DNA of 64,000 bases from CAJXQU01 sp965223825. Lineage in GTDB: Bacteria; Pseudomonadota; Gammaproteobacteria; CAJXQU01. Made by a program: the position numbers and the translations under genes. Of the stretch, positions 17,351 through 26,059 are shown piece by piece. The notes below the pieces were generated by a model. It saw nothing but the letters and a program-made list of their open reading frames with translations, made no database searches and had not been told where the DNA came from. The stretch lies in assembly GCA_965223825.1 (NCBI GenBank), contig OZ245018.1, positions 3,100,001 through 3,164,000 on the forward strand, written 5' to 3'. How positions within the stretch are numbered: the first letter of the stretch is position 1; the number at the start of each line of letters is the position of its first letter.

Positions 17351-17909
17351 ATATTATTAATTAAACGTATAGCTACGGTTGGGTATGTATGATTTGATTC
17401 GTTCTGAATTTTGTTGGAAGGCAGGAAACTAATCATGTTTAAAAAAAAAGATAACTTATTATCAAATAATATTTTGCTTACCACCACTTTCATATATTGC
17501 GTACTTTACTCTCTCTGAAAACTCCACTCTTCAAGAGTTTTTTAATAAATAATTTGATACTGATTTTTGTGTAAGCAATAAATTGCTCGCATTCCAACCG
17601 TGGAATAGCCTTGAGCAACTTGTGTGAAAATATCAATTACACATAAACGTAATTGATGACAGGTGTAGCTTAAAAAAACATCACAATGGTAGGCTTGGTT
17701 GGCACGGGATGAGAGAGCGCGTTGAAGGTTTAGATGGTCTAGAAGTTAATGTGACCTTTCCTCTACAGCAAATAGCGTAATGTCTTCTATACGCAATGCA
17801 TTATTTTAGGATTAGGGAAGGTTTCTTTACCATGCAGGGAAATTTTCCAATGCACTTATATAAAGGCTCTGCTACCTTTATTAGTGTAAGTTTAACAACC
17901 CCAAAAGTT
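17351..17909. other. Long intergenic region, possible unannotated RNA
   Basis: About 560 bases without a convincing protein gene. It contains a weak hairpin with a T-run near 17518-17545 (AAAACTC / GAGTTTT) and several short inverted repeats, for example GGAAAATTTTCC-like sequence near 17850-17860. It ends at a strong forward-strand terminator although no forward gene precedes it. This suggests a forward transcript that starts somewhere in the region. I compared it by eye with 6S RNA, RNase P RNA and tmRNA and saw no match. Confidence 0.4.
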
Positions 17910-17938
17910 TGCCCTGTTTTTCAAACAGGGCATTTTTT
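17910..17938 (+). terminator. Strong intrinsic terminator
   Basis: TGCCCTGTTT / AAACAGGGCA (17910-17919 with 17923-17932), a 3-nt loop and six T residues on the forward strand. On the reverse strand the tail is poor (CAAACTTTT), so it may only partly serve the HDOD gene that ends at 17941. Confidence 0.85.
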
Positions 17939-17940
17939 GT

Positions 17941-18798
17941 TTATAGGTTGTTGAGCATCGCTTGTGCAGCTTCGATTTTTTCAGTACATCCTTCCATTGA
18001 AATTTCTTCCACTTCAGATGTGAAGCCTAACTTCGCCATTGACGGCACTGTATCCCAATCAATTTGACCGTATGGATGATCAGTTGCCATGTAAGACTGC
18101 AAGAGTGCAACTTGGACCACATCCGTCATATCCGCTTCAGGCTGATTGTTTCGCGTAAAGTCTTTATATTCGCCAGCGACGTCGATCAGTGATTTCGGGA
18201 AATGCCACGCTTCGAGAATTTTTTTACCGATGGGTGAACTTAACTTGTCGATCAAGCTATCAAGTAAGGCAGGGGTTTCTAACCATTCAGGTTCATTGTC
18301 GGCACGCATTAATACCGGTAGTGCGCCAATGTTATGAATCAAACCTGCAAGCATTGCCTCATCCGTTTTGACACTTGGGCAGGTCGACCCAAGCACGTGA
18401 CTGATCGCTGCAATTTGAGAATTGTATTCCCACATCTCGCGCATTTTTTTAACCAACAATGGTGATTTCGCGCTGAATAATTGCTTCATCATTAAACTAG
18501 TAACGAGATTACGGATCATATTTACGCCGAGCCGGGCAACGGCCATCTGCACACTATCGATCTCACGTTGTCCGCGGAACAATGGGCTGTTCGCAACCTT
18601 GATCAGCTTCGCTGATAATGCGGAATCCGTGATGATAATATCGGCCATATCCGCTGCTGACGCATTAGGATTATTGACAATATTACGAACTTCCATCGCC
18701 ACTTCGGGCAGGGTTGGTAATACCATTTTGCCGGTTTCAAGATCTTTCACCAGCTCGACATAGACTTCTTCTTGATTGATTTCCGCTGCAACTTGCAT
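17941..18798 (-). CDS. HDOD-domain signalling protein
   Basis: A 285-residue protein made almost entirely of one HDOD domain (about 20-225). Typical segments are LPTLPEVAMEVRNIVNNPNA, ADIIITDSALSAKLIKVANS and MLAGLIHNIGALPVL. In HDOD proteins the metal-binding residues of HD hydrolases are usually lost and the domain acts as an interaction module in motility, biofilm or cyclic-di-GMP responses. No output domain is attached. It is monocistronic, and nothing adjacent identifies its pathway. Confidence 0.88.
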   Translation of the reverse strand: MQVAAEINQEEVYVELVKDLETGKMVLPTLPEVAMEVRNIVNNPNASAADMADIIITDSALSAKLIKVANSPLFRGQREIDSVQMAVARLGVNMIRNLVTSLMMKQLFSAKSPLLVKKMREMWEYNSQIAAISHVLGSTCPSVKTDEAMLAGLIHNIGALPVLMRADNEPEWLETPALLDSLIDKLSSPIGKKILEAWHFPKSLIDVAGEYKDFTRNNQPEADMTDVVQVALLQSYMATDHPYGQIDWDTVPSMAKLGFTSEVEEISMEGCTEKIEAAQAMLNNL

Positions 18799-18930
18799 GT
18801 ATTTGGTGCTCCGTGGGTCGCCATTATTCTTCTGTTACAGAAACATATCGGCGTGAAATAAAAAACGTTTAGCTTTCTACTTCAAACAACACAGAGTTTT
18901 AAAGTGAGGGTGGAACCGAACGGAGAGAAC

Positions 18931-19233
18931 TTAACGAACCTTCGCTAATGATATGACAGGGTTTTGTGGATTCCGACGGAAAATCAGGAGCATGTTGCCA
19001 ACTTTTTGGATCACGCTTGCGTGTGATTCAGAAACGATTTGCTCAATAAGTTGATCACGTAAATCACGATCACCCACCGCTAGTTTAATCTTAATCAGCT
19101 CGTGTCGTAGCAACGCAATTTCCACTTCTTTCATGACGTTTTCTGACATGCCGTGTTGGCCCAACATCACGACCGGCTTGAGGTCATGGCCGAGTGAGCG
19201 GAGGAATTTTTGCTGTGGTTTAGTGAGTATCAT
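18931..19233 (-). CDS. yhbY: YhbY-family RNA-binding protein
   Basis: A 100-residue CRS1/YhbY (CRM) domain protein. MILTKPQQKFLRSLGHDLKP and VVMLGQHGMSENVMKEVE match the family start, and the GQHG loop corresponds to the RNA-binding GxxG motif. It associates with pre-50S ribosomal particles in other bacteria. It is usually found beside rlmE-ftsH; here it stands alone. Confidence 0.93.
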   Translation of the reverse strand: MILTKPQQKFLRSLGHDLKPVVMLGQHGMSENVMKEVEIALLRHELIKIKLAVGDRDLRDQLIEQIVSESHASVIQKVGNMLLIFRRNPQNPVISLAKVR

Positions 19234-19275
19234 GTGTGCGTCCTAGAATTGCGGCGATCCTACACAAACTCGTGT

Positions 19276-20091
19276 TTAAAAGCGATGGGTGGTCGCTTTT
19301 GCGAGTGCGATATTCGCCTGCAAGTTTGCGATCACTTGCTTCCCATCCTCGGTCAATGAGAGATATCGTAAGGTTTCGGTCACATATGGTTGCACAGATG
19401 CTTCATAAAAATCCGCATAGTTGCGCATCAAATCACCGGGCTGTTGAAAGCCGGTAACAGTGTTATAACCGGACTCTTCAAATTCGTAAAACATCGCCGG
19501 TAGTTTATTCAAATAACGAGGATCGCTAAGTTGCCCGACCAGATCCGCACCGCGCACCAGCCCTGGATAATCATCCGTGCGTTGATAGCCTGCCGCATCC
19601 GGCACAGGAAATCGTGTACGTTCAATACATTCTTGAACAAACTGCACATCCACGCCGGGTTCGTTGGCTAAGGTATCCAAAACAAATTGTTTGCCGCGAT
19701 CAATATGCACCGGCATTAACACCGCATCACTCGCATCAATAGGGCGACTGGAATGCTGTTGGCCTCCACTGATACCAGCAACATAGCCAACATCATGGCA
19801 AAGTAGAGAGAGGATCACATTCAACCAAAGTCGCGGTGTTACTTCATAACCATCAAGCGCGCGACCTTCTAAGACGGTCTGTCCAACTAGCGTGACCTGG
19901 ATCGTATGTTCAACATTGTGATAAAGCGTGTTGGATTCTGCGATCGTGTTGATAATGCGTTGTGCATTTCGTAGCAAGATTTTTTGCTGATCCGTTGTGT
20001 GATACCCATACTTCCGCCCAAACTGACGACGATAGCCTGTCGACAACTTTTCCAGAAATTTATCACTGAGTAACTGAATAACATCAAGCAT
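19276..20091 (-). CDS. HD-domain phosphohydrolase
   Basis: A 271-residue protein with an HD domain. NTLYHNVEHTIQVTLVGQTV supplies the first His and SLLCHDVGYVAG the His-Asp pair; a later Asp is available in RGADLVGQLSD. This fits a metal-dependent phosphohydrolase, and the YHNxxH pattern resembles cyclic nucleotide phosphodiesterases. No sensory domain is attached. Substrate unknown. Confidence 0.8.
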   Translation of the reverse strand: MLDVIQLLSDKFLEKLSTGYRRQFGRKYGYHTTDQQKILLRNAQRIINTIAESNTLYHNVEHTIQVTLVGQTVLEGRALDGYEVTPRLWLNVILSLLCHDVGYVAGISGGQQHSSRPIDASDAVLMPVHIDRGKQFVLDTLANEPGVDVQFVQECIERTRFPVPDAAGYQRTDDYPGLVRGADLVGQLSDPRYLNKLPAMFYEFEESGYNTVTGFQQPGDLMRNYADFYEASVQPYVTETLRYLSLTEDGKQVIANLQANIALAKATTHRF

Positions 20092-20181
20092 GAGAAATGG
20101 CTTACGACAGAATCAACCTGAGGATGCGACCGAAGAGGCAACACTATATCGTAAAGTAGAGTGTCAGAAACGTGACAGTAG

Positions 20182-20601
20182 TCACGGATTGCTTTTTCGT
20201 TCTGCGACGTTCTTCACGGGACACCAATTTATCGACTTATCCTTCACGATCGCGCGCGCATAACCGGACTTGATCAACGCTTCATCCAGCCGTTCACCGC
20301 GGATATTGCGTATCTGAGCGTAGATTTTTCCACCGTTGTTACTCTGCTGTACATCGTTCAATCTCACTTGCCGGCCAACAATGGTTTCGGTGACGGCTCG
20401 CGCTTCTTTTGCCATGAGTTTTTCGATCTCACAGGCGCCATTTATTGAAGGCGTTTCTAAGCCTTCCACATGAATTGTGATCATGCGATCTTCACCCGGC
20501 CAGACAGCAACATTTAAGCGCAAGGTCTCAGCATTGATCACATCAACAACTGTTGCGTTGTACGGCCCATATATCAGCGATAAAGCTAAGACTAACCACA
20601 T
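20182..20601 (-). CDS. Staphylococcal-nuclease-like protein lacking catalytic residues
   Basis: A 139-residue protein with a signal-like hydrophobic N-terminus (MWLVLALSLIYG) and an SNase-type OB fold (about 14-125). The positions that are normally catalytic look changed: the usual DGDT motif reads INAET, the Arg before the G-[IL]-[DE]-P turn is His (IHVEGLETP), and the later YGR is replaced by IYAQ. It may therefore bind rather than cut nucleic acid, or bind something else. It stands between the HD-domain gene and DUF937. Confidence 0.7.
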   Translation of the reverse strand: MWLVLALSLIYGPYNATVVDVINAETLRLNVAVWPGEDRMITIHVEGLETPSINGACEIEKLMAKEARAVTETIVGRQVRLNDVQQSNNGGKIYAQIRNIRGERLDEALIKSGYARAIVKDKSINWCPVKNVAERKSNP

Positions 20602-20685
20602 TCGATCATGCTCCTATTTATAATGCTATGCTTATCCTGAGAGTAAACAATAAATGCTTTTTATCGCAAGCCCGGGGAGGGAAAT

Positions 20686-21291
20686 ATGAATTTATTTGAC
20701 ATGCTTATGGAGTCTCAAAATAACGATGCCGTCGGCCAAGTCGCCCGCCAGTTTGGCCTTGGGCAGGATGACACGCAAAACGTCATGAAACAACTGATGC
20801 CGATGCTCGCTCGCGGCATGAAAAAAAACACAGAACAACCCGGCGGACTGGATGCATTGCTCGACGCGTTAAAGAGCGGTAATCACGACCAATATGTTGA
20901 TAAACCCAACCTGCTCGATCAAGAAAGTACAACAGACACCGGTAATGCGATCCTTGGGCACATATTCGGAAGTAAGGATGTCAGCCGCAACGTCGCAGCA
21001 CACACGGCTTCGCAAACGGGTATTTCCTCTAGCATCATCAAAAAAATGCTACCCGTGATCGCAACAATGGCGATGGGGGCATTAAGCAAAACAGCCAGTA
21101 AACGCGGCATGCTCGGCGGTACGGTAGGTAAAGGAATTCTAGGAACAATTCTCGGCGGGGCATTGAGTAAAATGATCGGCGGTGGTCGCAGCTCAAGCGG
21201 TGCCGGCGGTATGCTTACCTCCTTACTCGATGCGGATAACGACGGCTCAATCGCAGACGATGTTTTGAGTATGGCGAAACGCTTTATCTAG
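20686..21291 (+). CDS. DUF937 (YidB-like) protein
   Basis: A 201-residue protein, preceded by GGGAGGG. The first half (MNLFDMLMESQNNDAVGQVA, then LMPMLARGMKKN) matches DUF937/YidB. The second half is Gly-rich (GMLGGTVGKGILGTILGGAL, then IGGGRSSSGAGGML) and ends DADNDGSIADDVLSMAKRFI, where DADNDGSIAD is an EF-hand-like loop. No signal peptide. Function of the family is unknown. Confidence 0.85.
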   Translation: MNLFDMLMESQNNDAVGQVARQFGLGQDDTQNVMKQLMPMLARGMKKNTEQPGGLDALLDALKSGNHDQYVDKPNLLDQESTTDTGNAILGHIFGSKDVSRNVAAHTASQTGISSSIIKKMLPVIATMAMGALSKTASKRGMLGGTVGKGILGTILGGALSKMIGGGRSSSGAGGMLTSLLDADNDGSIADDVLSMAKRFI

Positions 21292-21372
21292 TGCTAACTG
21301 ATCAGATGCAGGCTGAGCGGTTTTCGCAGCCTGCATTCGTTTGACAGCATGCATTCACATCAACAGCGAAAT

Positions 21373-22242
21373 TTATCCCCGGATCAGTTGATCAGCAATA
21401 ATTCCCAACAAAACCACCACACCAATCCAATGGTTGTGTTTAAACGCGTAAAAACATTGCTCAGGCTCTCTCGGGCTGATCAACATCCGATGGAATAACA
21501 TCAATACCGCCACCACCAACAAAGAAATATGGAACGGCCAGCTTAAACCAACTTCTTTACCCGCAAAGATTAAGCACACCAACATCAACACCTGCATAAT
21601 GCTGATAATGCGCACGTCGAACTCGCCGAATAAGATCGCCGTCGATTTCACACCAATTTTTAAATCTTCTTCACGATCGACCATCGCATAAATCGTGTCG
21701 TAAACCACCGCCCACAGTAATGCTGCGAGCAGCAACAGCCAAGCCACTAATGGCACTTGGTTTTGAATCGCGGCAAATGCCATTGGAATCGCCCAACCAA
21801 ACGCAAGGCCAAGATAAAACTGTGGCAAGCTGGTGACCCGTTTCATGAAAGGATATGACGCCGCAAGCAACACCGCGATCACAGACAGTTTGATGGTTAA
21901 AGTATTGGTCATCAGCACCAGTAAAAATGATACCAAACACAACACAATGAACAGAATAGCCGCCTCCTTCACACTGACACGGCCAGAAGCGATGGGGCGA
22001 TTTGCAGTGCGCGAAACATGCGGATCAATCTTTCGATCAGCAATGTCATTGATCACACAACCAGCAGATCGCATAAGGACAACACCTAGGGTAAAAATCA
22101 TCAGGATCTTTAGATCTGGCCAACCGCCAGAGGCAATCCAGACTGCCCATAAACATGGCCATAATAATAAATAAATGCCGATGGGTTTATTCAGGCGTGT
22201 TAGCTCGACATAATCGTTTAGCTTGTTTCGAAAATCAGACAT
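21373..22242 (-). CDS. ubiA: 4-hydroxybenzoate polyprenyltransferase
   Basis: A 289-residue integral membrane prenyltransferase of ubiquinone synthesis with eight to nine transmembrane helices. The first Asp-rich motif is CVINDIADRKIDPHVSRTAN and the second is YAMVDREEDLKIGVKS. I chose the start MSDFRNKL at 22242, which overlaps the recG stop by eight bases, rather than the ATG at 22260, because family members start here. ubiC is not adjacent. It is probably co-transcribed with recG. Confidence 0.94.
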   Translation of the reverse strand: MSDFRNKLNDYVELTRLNKPIGIYLLLWPCLWAVWIASGGWPDLKILMIFTLGVVLMRSAGCVINDIADRKIDPHVSRTANRPIASGRVSVKEAAILFIVLCLVSFLLVLMTNTLTIKLSVIAVLLAASYPFMKRVTSLPQFYLGLAFGWAIPMAFAAIQNQVPLVAWLLLLAALLWAVVYDTIYAMVDREEDLKIGVKSTAILFGEFDVRIISIMQVLMLVCLIFAGKEVGLSWPFHISLLVVAVLMLFHRMLISPREPEQCFYAFKHNHWIGVVVLLGIIADQLIRG

Positions 22243-24352
22243 CTGCGTAATCCATTCCATGTTGTAACCAGCGTGCGATCAGCGGCGTGGTAAGTTCTGG
22301 TTGAGTCTGCACGATTTTTTCAGCCAGATCCTCTACCGCTGGAAGCAATGCTGCATCACGTAACAGATCAGCAATTCGAAAACGCATGCTGCCTGCTTGA
22401 CGCGTACCGAGAAATTCACCCGGACCGCGAATTTCCAAATCTTTCTGTGCGATAAGAAACCCATCATTGGTTTCACGCATCGTCGCGAGACGCGTTTTTG
22501 CGAGCTTGGAAAGTGGCGCATGATACATCAACACGCAGTCACTTTTCTGTGTGCCTCGCCCAACCCGACCACGTAGTTGATGCAGTTGCGCCAATCCAAG
22601 CCGCTCGGCGTTTTCAATGATCATTAGACTCGCATTCGGGACATCAACCCCCACCTCGATCACGGTTGTCGCGACAAGAATGTGTAATTCACGATCAGCA
22701 AAACGGCGCATCACCTCCGTTTTTTCAGCTTTCTTCATGCGACCATGAATCAAACCAATGCTTAGATCTGACAGCACATCATTCAATTGCGCGGATGTCT
22801 CCGTGGCAGCTTGGCATTGCAAGACTTCTGACTCTTCGATCAAAGTACACACCCAGTACACTTGCCGTCCATCTTCACACGCAGCATGAATACGATGGAT
22901 CACATCTTCTTTACGCGTATCTGATAACACGACCGTACTCACCGGCTGGCGGCCCGGTGGCAATTCGTCGATCACGGACACATCGAGATCTGCATAGGCC
23001 GTCATGGCGAGCGTTCGTGGAATCGGTGTCGCTGTCATGATCAATTGGTGTGCGCTAGTTTGACCATTAGTTTGATCACTTTTTCCGCGTAATGCTAAGC
23101 GTTGATGCACACCAAACCGATGCTGTTCATCAACGACACTTAAGCCCAAATTTTTGAACTGCACGTCTTCTTGGAATAACGCATGTGTACCGATGGCAAT
23201 GATTTTGTCTTGCGTTGCAATCACTTCCAATGCCTGTCGACGATCAGCCATTTTCATTTTGCCGGAAAGCCAGATCACGGGGATAGATAACGGGGCTAAC
23301 CACTGCTGAAAATTCGCTAGGTGCTGTTCAGCGAGTAATTCCGTAGGTGCCATAATCGCGACTTGATAACCAGCCTCGATCGCGTCCAACGCTGCCAGTG
23401 CCGCGACTAAGGTTTTTCCTGATCCAACATCACCTTGCACTAAGCGTGACATGGGTTCTGGCTTGCCCATATCCGAAAGCACATCTTGTAATACGCGCGT
23501 TTGTGCGTTCGTTGGCGTGAAGGGTAATTTCTCAAGTAGCTGTTTTCGTAATGATCCTTTTGCCCTTAAAACTGGCGAATATTGAGTTTTAAACCGTTTC
23601 CGATTCAGCTTCATACTGACCTGATGTGCGAGTAACTCTTCAAATGCCAAACGTTGCTGCGCTGGATGTTGGCCTTTTAATAGAGCATCAATAGACGCAT
23701 CAGGCGGTGGTCTGTGTACATACTGGATCGCTTCAGCCAAGCCAAATGTAAAACCTGACGCCTTTGCTTGCAACTCAAGATAATCCGGTAACAAATTAGA
23801 CTCATGATCACGAAATAGCGCCAATGCCTGATCAGTTAGTTTGCGTAAGCTCAACTGATGTAATCCATCTGTTGTCGGGTAAACCGCAGTCATCGCATCA
23901 TCAAGGGTCACCTCTTCCAACTCTTCAATGATCTGATATTCCGGATGCACCATCTCTAACGTGGCAGTGCCGTTTCTGATCTCGCCATAACAAAGGATTT
24001 GTTTATCCTTCAATAAACTTTGCTGTTGCGCTTTGGAAAAATGAAAAAATCGCAAGGTCAGCGAGCCAGTCCCATCACTAATTCGACAAAGTAAGGTACG
24101 ACGTCGACCGAACGTGACTTGCGTTAAGTCGATCTCACCTTTAACCGCCACCCACAAACCCGGTCGTGTTGCACCCATCGGCGTTATTCGCGTGCGATCT
24201 TCGTAACGTAAAGGCAGGTGAAAGAGCAGATCACCAATATGTTGAATTCCGATTTTATCCAGCCGCTCTGCAACACGCGGCCCTACTCCGTTGAGTAGGG
24301 TCACCGGACTGTCAAATGCGGGCTTCGGAGATGGTTTTTTGGTTTGCGCCAT
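22235..24352 (-). CDS. recG: ATP-dependent DNA helicase RecG
   Basis: A 705-residue helicase of normal length. It has the wedge/OB domain (about 60-175), Walker A GDVGSGKTLVAA, the DEQHRFGVHQR motif II, TATPIPRTLA, and the C-terminal helicase half with VGVDVPNASLMIIENAERLG and QLRGRVGRG. It remodels stalled replication forks and Holliday junctions. It lies between ridA and ubiA on the reverse strand. Confidence 0.97.
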   Translation of the reverse strand: MAQTKKPSPKPAFDSPVTLLNGVGPRVAERLDKIGIQHIGDLLFHLPLRYEDRTRITPMGATRPGLWVAVKGEIDLTQVTFGRRRTLLCRISDGTGSLTLRFFHFSKAQQQSLLKDKQILCYGEIRNGTATLEMVHPEYQIIEELEEVTLDDAMTAVYPTTDGLHQLSLRKLTDQALALFRDHESNLLPDYLELQAKASGFTFGLAEAIQYVHRPPPDASIDALLKGQHPAQQRLAFEELLAHQVSMKLNRKRFKTQYSPVLRAKGSLRKQLLEKLPFTPTNAQTRVLQDVLSDMGKPEPMSRLVQGDVGSGKTLVAALAALDAIEAGYQVAIMAPTELLAEQHLANFQQWLAPLSIPVIWLSGKMKMADRRQALEVIATQDKIIAIGTHALFQEDVQFKNLGLSVVDEQHRFGVHQRLALRGKSDQTNGQTSAHQLIMTATPIPRTLAMTAYADLDVSVIDELPPGRQPVSTVVLSDTRKEDVIHRIHAACEDGRQVYWVCTLIEESEVLQCQAATETSAQLNDVLSDLSIGLIHGRMKKAEKTEVMRRFADRELHILVATTVIEVGVDVPNASLMIIENAERLGLAQLHQLRGRVGRGTQKSDCVLMYHAPLSKLAKTRLATMRETNDGFLIAQKDLEIRGPGEFLGTRQAGSMRFRIADLLRDAALLPAVEDLAEKIVQTQPELTTPLIARWLQHGMDYADV

Positions 24353-24427
24353 GAGCAGGCGAAAGACTGATTTTATTGAGACTAATCTGAACGATCACGC
24401 ATGTTTTGATCAAAGCAGCCTGAACAC

Positions 24428-24817
24428 TCAGGCATCCAACTCCATCACGGCATCCATTTCAACCTGCGAGCCTTTGGGCAATTGTGCAACACCGACTGCT
24501 GCACGGGCTGGATACGGTTGTTGAATATAGTCGGCCATGATTTCATTCACTAATGGAAAATGACTGAGATCGGTTAGAAAAATATTTAACTTAACAATAG
24601 ATTGCAGAGAACCTCCCGCCGCTTCGGTGACTGCACGTAGGTTTTTAAACACTTGTTCTATTTGTGCGCGCATATCGCCTTCGACCAACTCCATCGACTC
24701 AGGCACTAATGGAATCTGGCCGGATAAATATACTGTTGTTCCGACCTTAATCGCTTGCGAATACGTTCCGATCGCTTCTGGTGCATTTGGTGTGCTGATA
24801 ATTTCTCGTTTGCTCAT
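24428..24817 (-). CDS. ridA: 2-iminobutanoate/2-iminopropanoate deaminase
   Basis: A 129-residue RidA (YjgF) protein that hydrolyses reactive enamines and imines from PLP enzymes. Motifs are IGTYSQAIKVG, YLSGQIPL and the C-terminal PARAAVGVAQLPKGSQVEMD (catalytic Arg). I start it at 24817 because AAGGA is six bases upstream; the ATG at 24823 directly abuts that site. Upstream of recG, as in many gammaproteobacteria. Confidence 0.95.
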   Translation of the reverse strand: MSKREIISTPNAPEAIGTYSQAIKVGTTVYLSGQIPLVPESMELVEGDMRAQIEQVFKNLRAVTEAAGGSLQSIVKLNIFLTDLSHFPLVNEIMADYIQQPYPARAAVGVAQLPKGSQVEMDAVMELDA

Positions 24818-24835
24818 ACTCATTCCTTTATTAAT

Positions 24836-25189
24836 TCAGCCGGTGTAAACACAACCGGAGGTACAGGTTTCTTTGACGATCACTTTGGATAAAAGTGGCA
24901 GGTCTGGTTTTAATCGCGTCCAGATCCAACGTGCCAGGTTTTCACTCGTGGGATTTTCTAATCCATCAATTTCATTTAAATAATGATGATCAAGTTGTGC
25001 ATAAATAGGGTTAAAAATGGCTTTTATTTCCGAGAAATCCATCACCCAACCGCTGGTCGGATCGATCTCACCTTCGATACAAATACGCACATGAAAAGAG
25101 TGGCCATGCAAACGCGAACATTTATGCTCCGGTGGAAGATTCGGCAAACGGTGCGCCGCTTCGATATTAAATTCCTTATAGATTTCCAT
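24836..25189 (-). CDS. queD: 6-carboxy-5,6,7,8-tetrahydropterin synthase
   Basis: A 117-residue QueD that makes the second intermediate of queuosine (preQ0) synthesis. It starts MEIYKEFNIEAAHRLPNLPP; the zinc ligands are His15 of AAHRL and the His pair of HGHSFHV, and the catalytic Cys is in HKCSRLHGH. The Glu of KETCTSGCVY near the end is also typical. The start at 25189 is two bases from the stop of the aminotransferase, so the longer upstream frame is not used. No queE or queC nearby. Confidence 0.94.
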   Translation of the reverse strand: MEIYKEFNIEAAHRLPNLPPEHKCSRLHGHSFHVRICIEGEIDPTSGWVMDFSEIKAIFNPIYAQLDHHYLNEIDGLENPTSENLARWIWTRLKPDLPLLSKVIVKETCTSGCVYTG

Positions 25190-25190
25190 G

Positions 25191-26057
25191 TTAAGCGACC
25201 GCTTGTTTGCCGGAAAAGGAATCTTTAAACGCTTGATATAACGCAACCGTATCATGCCAGATCGGGCCCGCTACACCTTCACCCACCGCCTGATCATCAA
25301 GCTGTGTTACCGGCAAGATTTCCTTAGTTGAACTCGTCACCCAAATTTCATCGGCATCATGTAGTTCCGTTTCTGTGATCATGACTTCCTCACATGATCG
25401 ATTATTTTTTACTAATAATTCGACGACTAAATCACGCGTGATGCCTGGCAAAAGATCAGAACTTTTCGGCGGTGTTTTAACAACACCATCTTTTACGATA
25501 AACACATTGCTTGCCGCACCTTCCGTTAAATAATTATCACGGATTAAGATAGCCTCGTATGCTCCACGTAAACGCGCTTCTTGCCGTAATAAAACATTTG
25601 GTAAAAGTGAAATCGCTTTAATATGGCAATTCAACCAGCGTGGATCCTCTAAGACGATCGCATTCACCGGTTTTGCCGAGATGCTATTCGGCAGAGGCGT
25701 ACTCATCATAAAAACCGTCGGAAGCGTGTCATCTGGAAATGCGTGATCACGCGGCGCAACCCCACGTGTCATTTGTAAATAGATGGACTGATGATGCGGG
25801 CCGTTTTCTTCGATTAACTGCGTGATCAGTTGCGTCCATTGCTGATCACTATGCGGATTTTTAATATGTACCGCCTCAAGACTACTCGCGAGTCGTACTA
25901 AGTGCTCCGCTAAACGAAAAGCCTGACCCGAAAAAACCGGGATCACTTCGTACACCCCATCACCAAAAATAAAGCCCCGATCCAACACGGGGACACTTGC
26001 ATCAGCGATCGGTTTGAATTCGCCGTTGAGATAACAGATCGACTTTTCGGTTTGCAT
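25191..26057 (-). CDS. dat: Class IV aminotransferase, probably D-amino acid transaminase
   Basis: A 288-residue fold-type IV PLP enzyme. Seen: VLDRGFIFGDGVYEVIPVF, the PLP Lys in CHIKAISLLPNVLLRQEA, and GAASNVFIVKDGVVKTPPKS. The position between dacA and queD, in a run of cell-wall genes, fits D-amino acid transaminase, which makes D-Ala or D-Glu; branched-chain transaminase or aminodeoxychorismate lyase are less likely alternatives on this sequence. Confidence 0.88.
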   Translation of the reverse strand: MQTEKSICYLNGEFKPIADASVPVLDRGFIFGDGVYEVIPVFSGQAFRLAEHLVRLASSLEAVHIKNPHSDQQWTQLITQLIEENGPHHQSIYLQMTRGVAPRDHAFPDDTLPTVFMMSTPLPNSISAKPVNAIVLEDPRWLNCHIKAISLLPNVLLRQEARLRGAYEAILIRDNYLTEGAASNVFIVKDGVVKTPPKSSDLLPGITRDLVVELLVKNNRSCEEVMITETELHDADEIWVTSSTKEILPVTQLDDQAVGEGVAGPIWHDTVALYQAFKDSFSGKQAVA

Positions 26058-26059
26058 GT

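Noticed and set aside
17308..17493. 61-aa reverse frame after the TonB receptor
   Set aside because: It reads into the terminator hairpin, lacks a ribosome site and has low-complexity AT-rich content.
17351..17909. 6S RNA, RNase P RNA or tmRNA
   Set aside because: No conserved core motifs of these RNAs are visible and the usual neighbours are missing; only an unspecified transcript is suggested.
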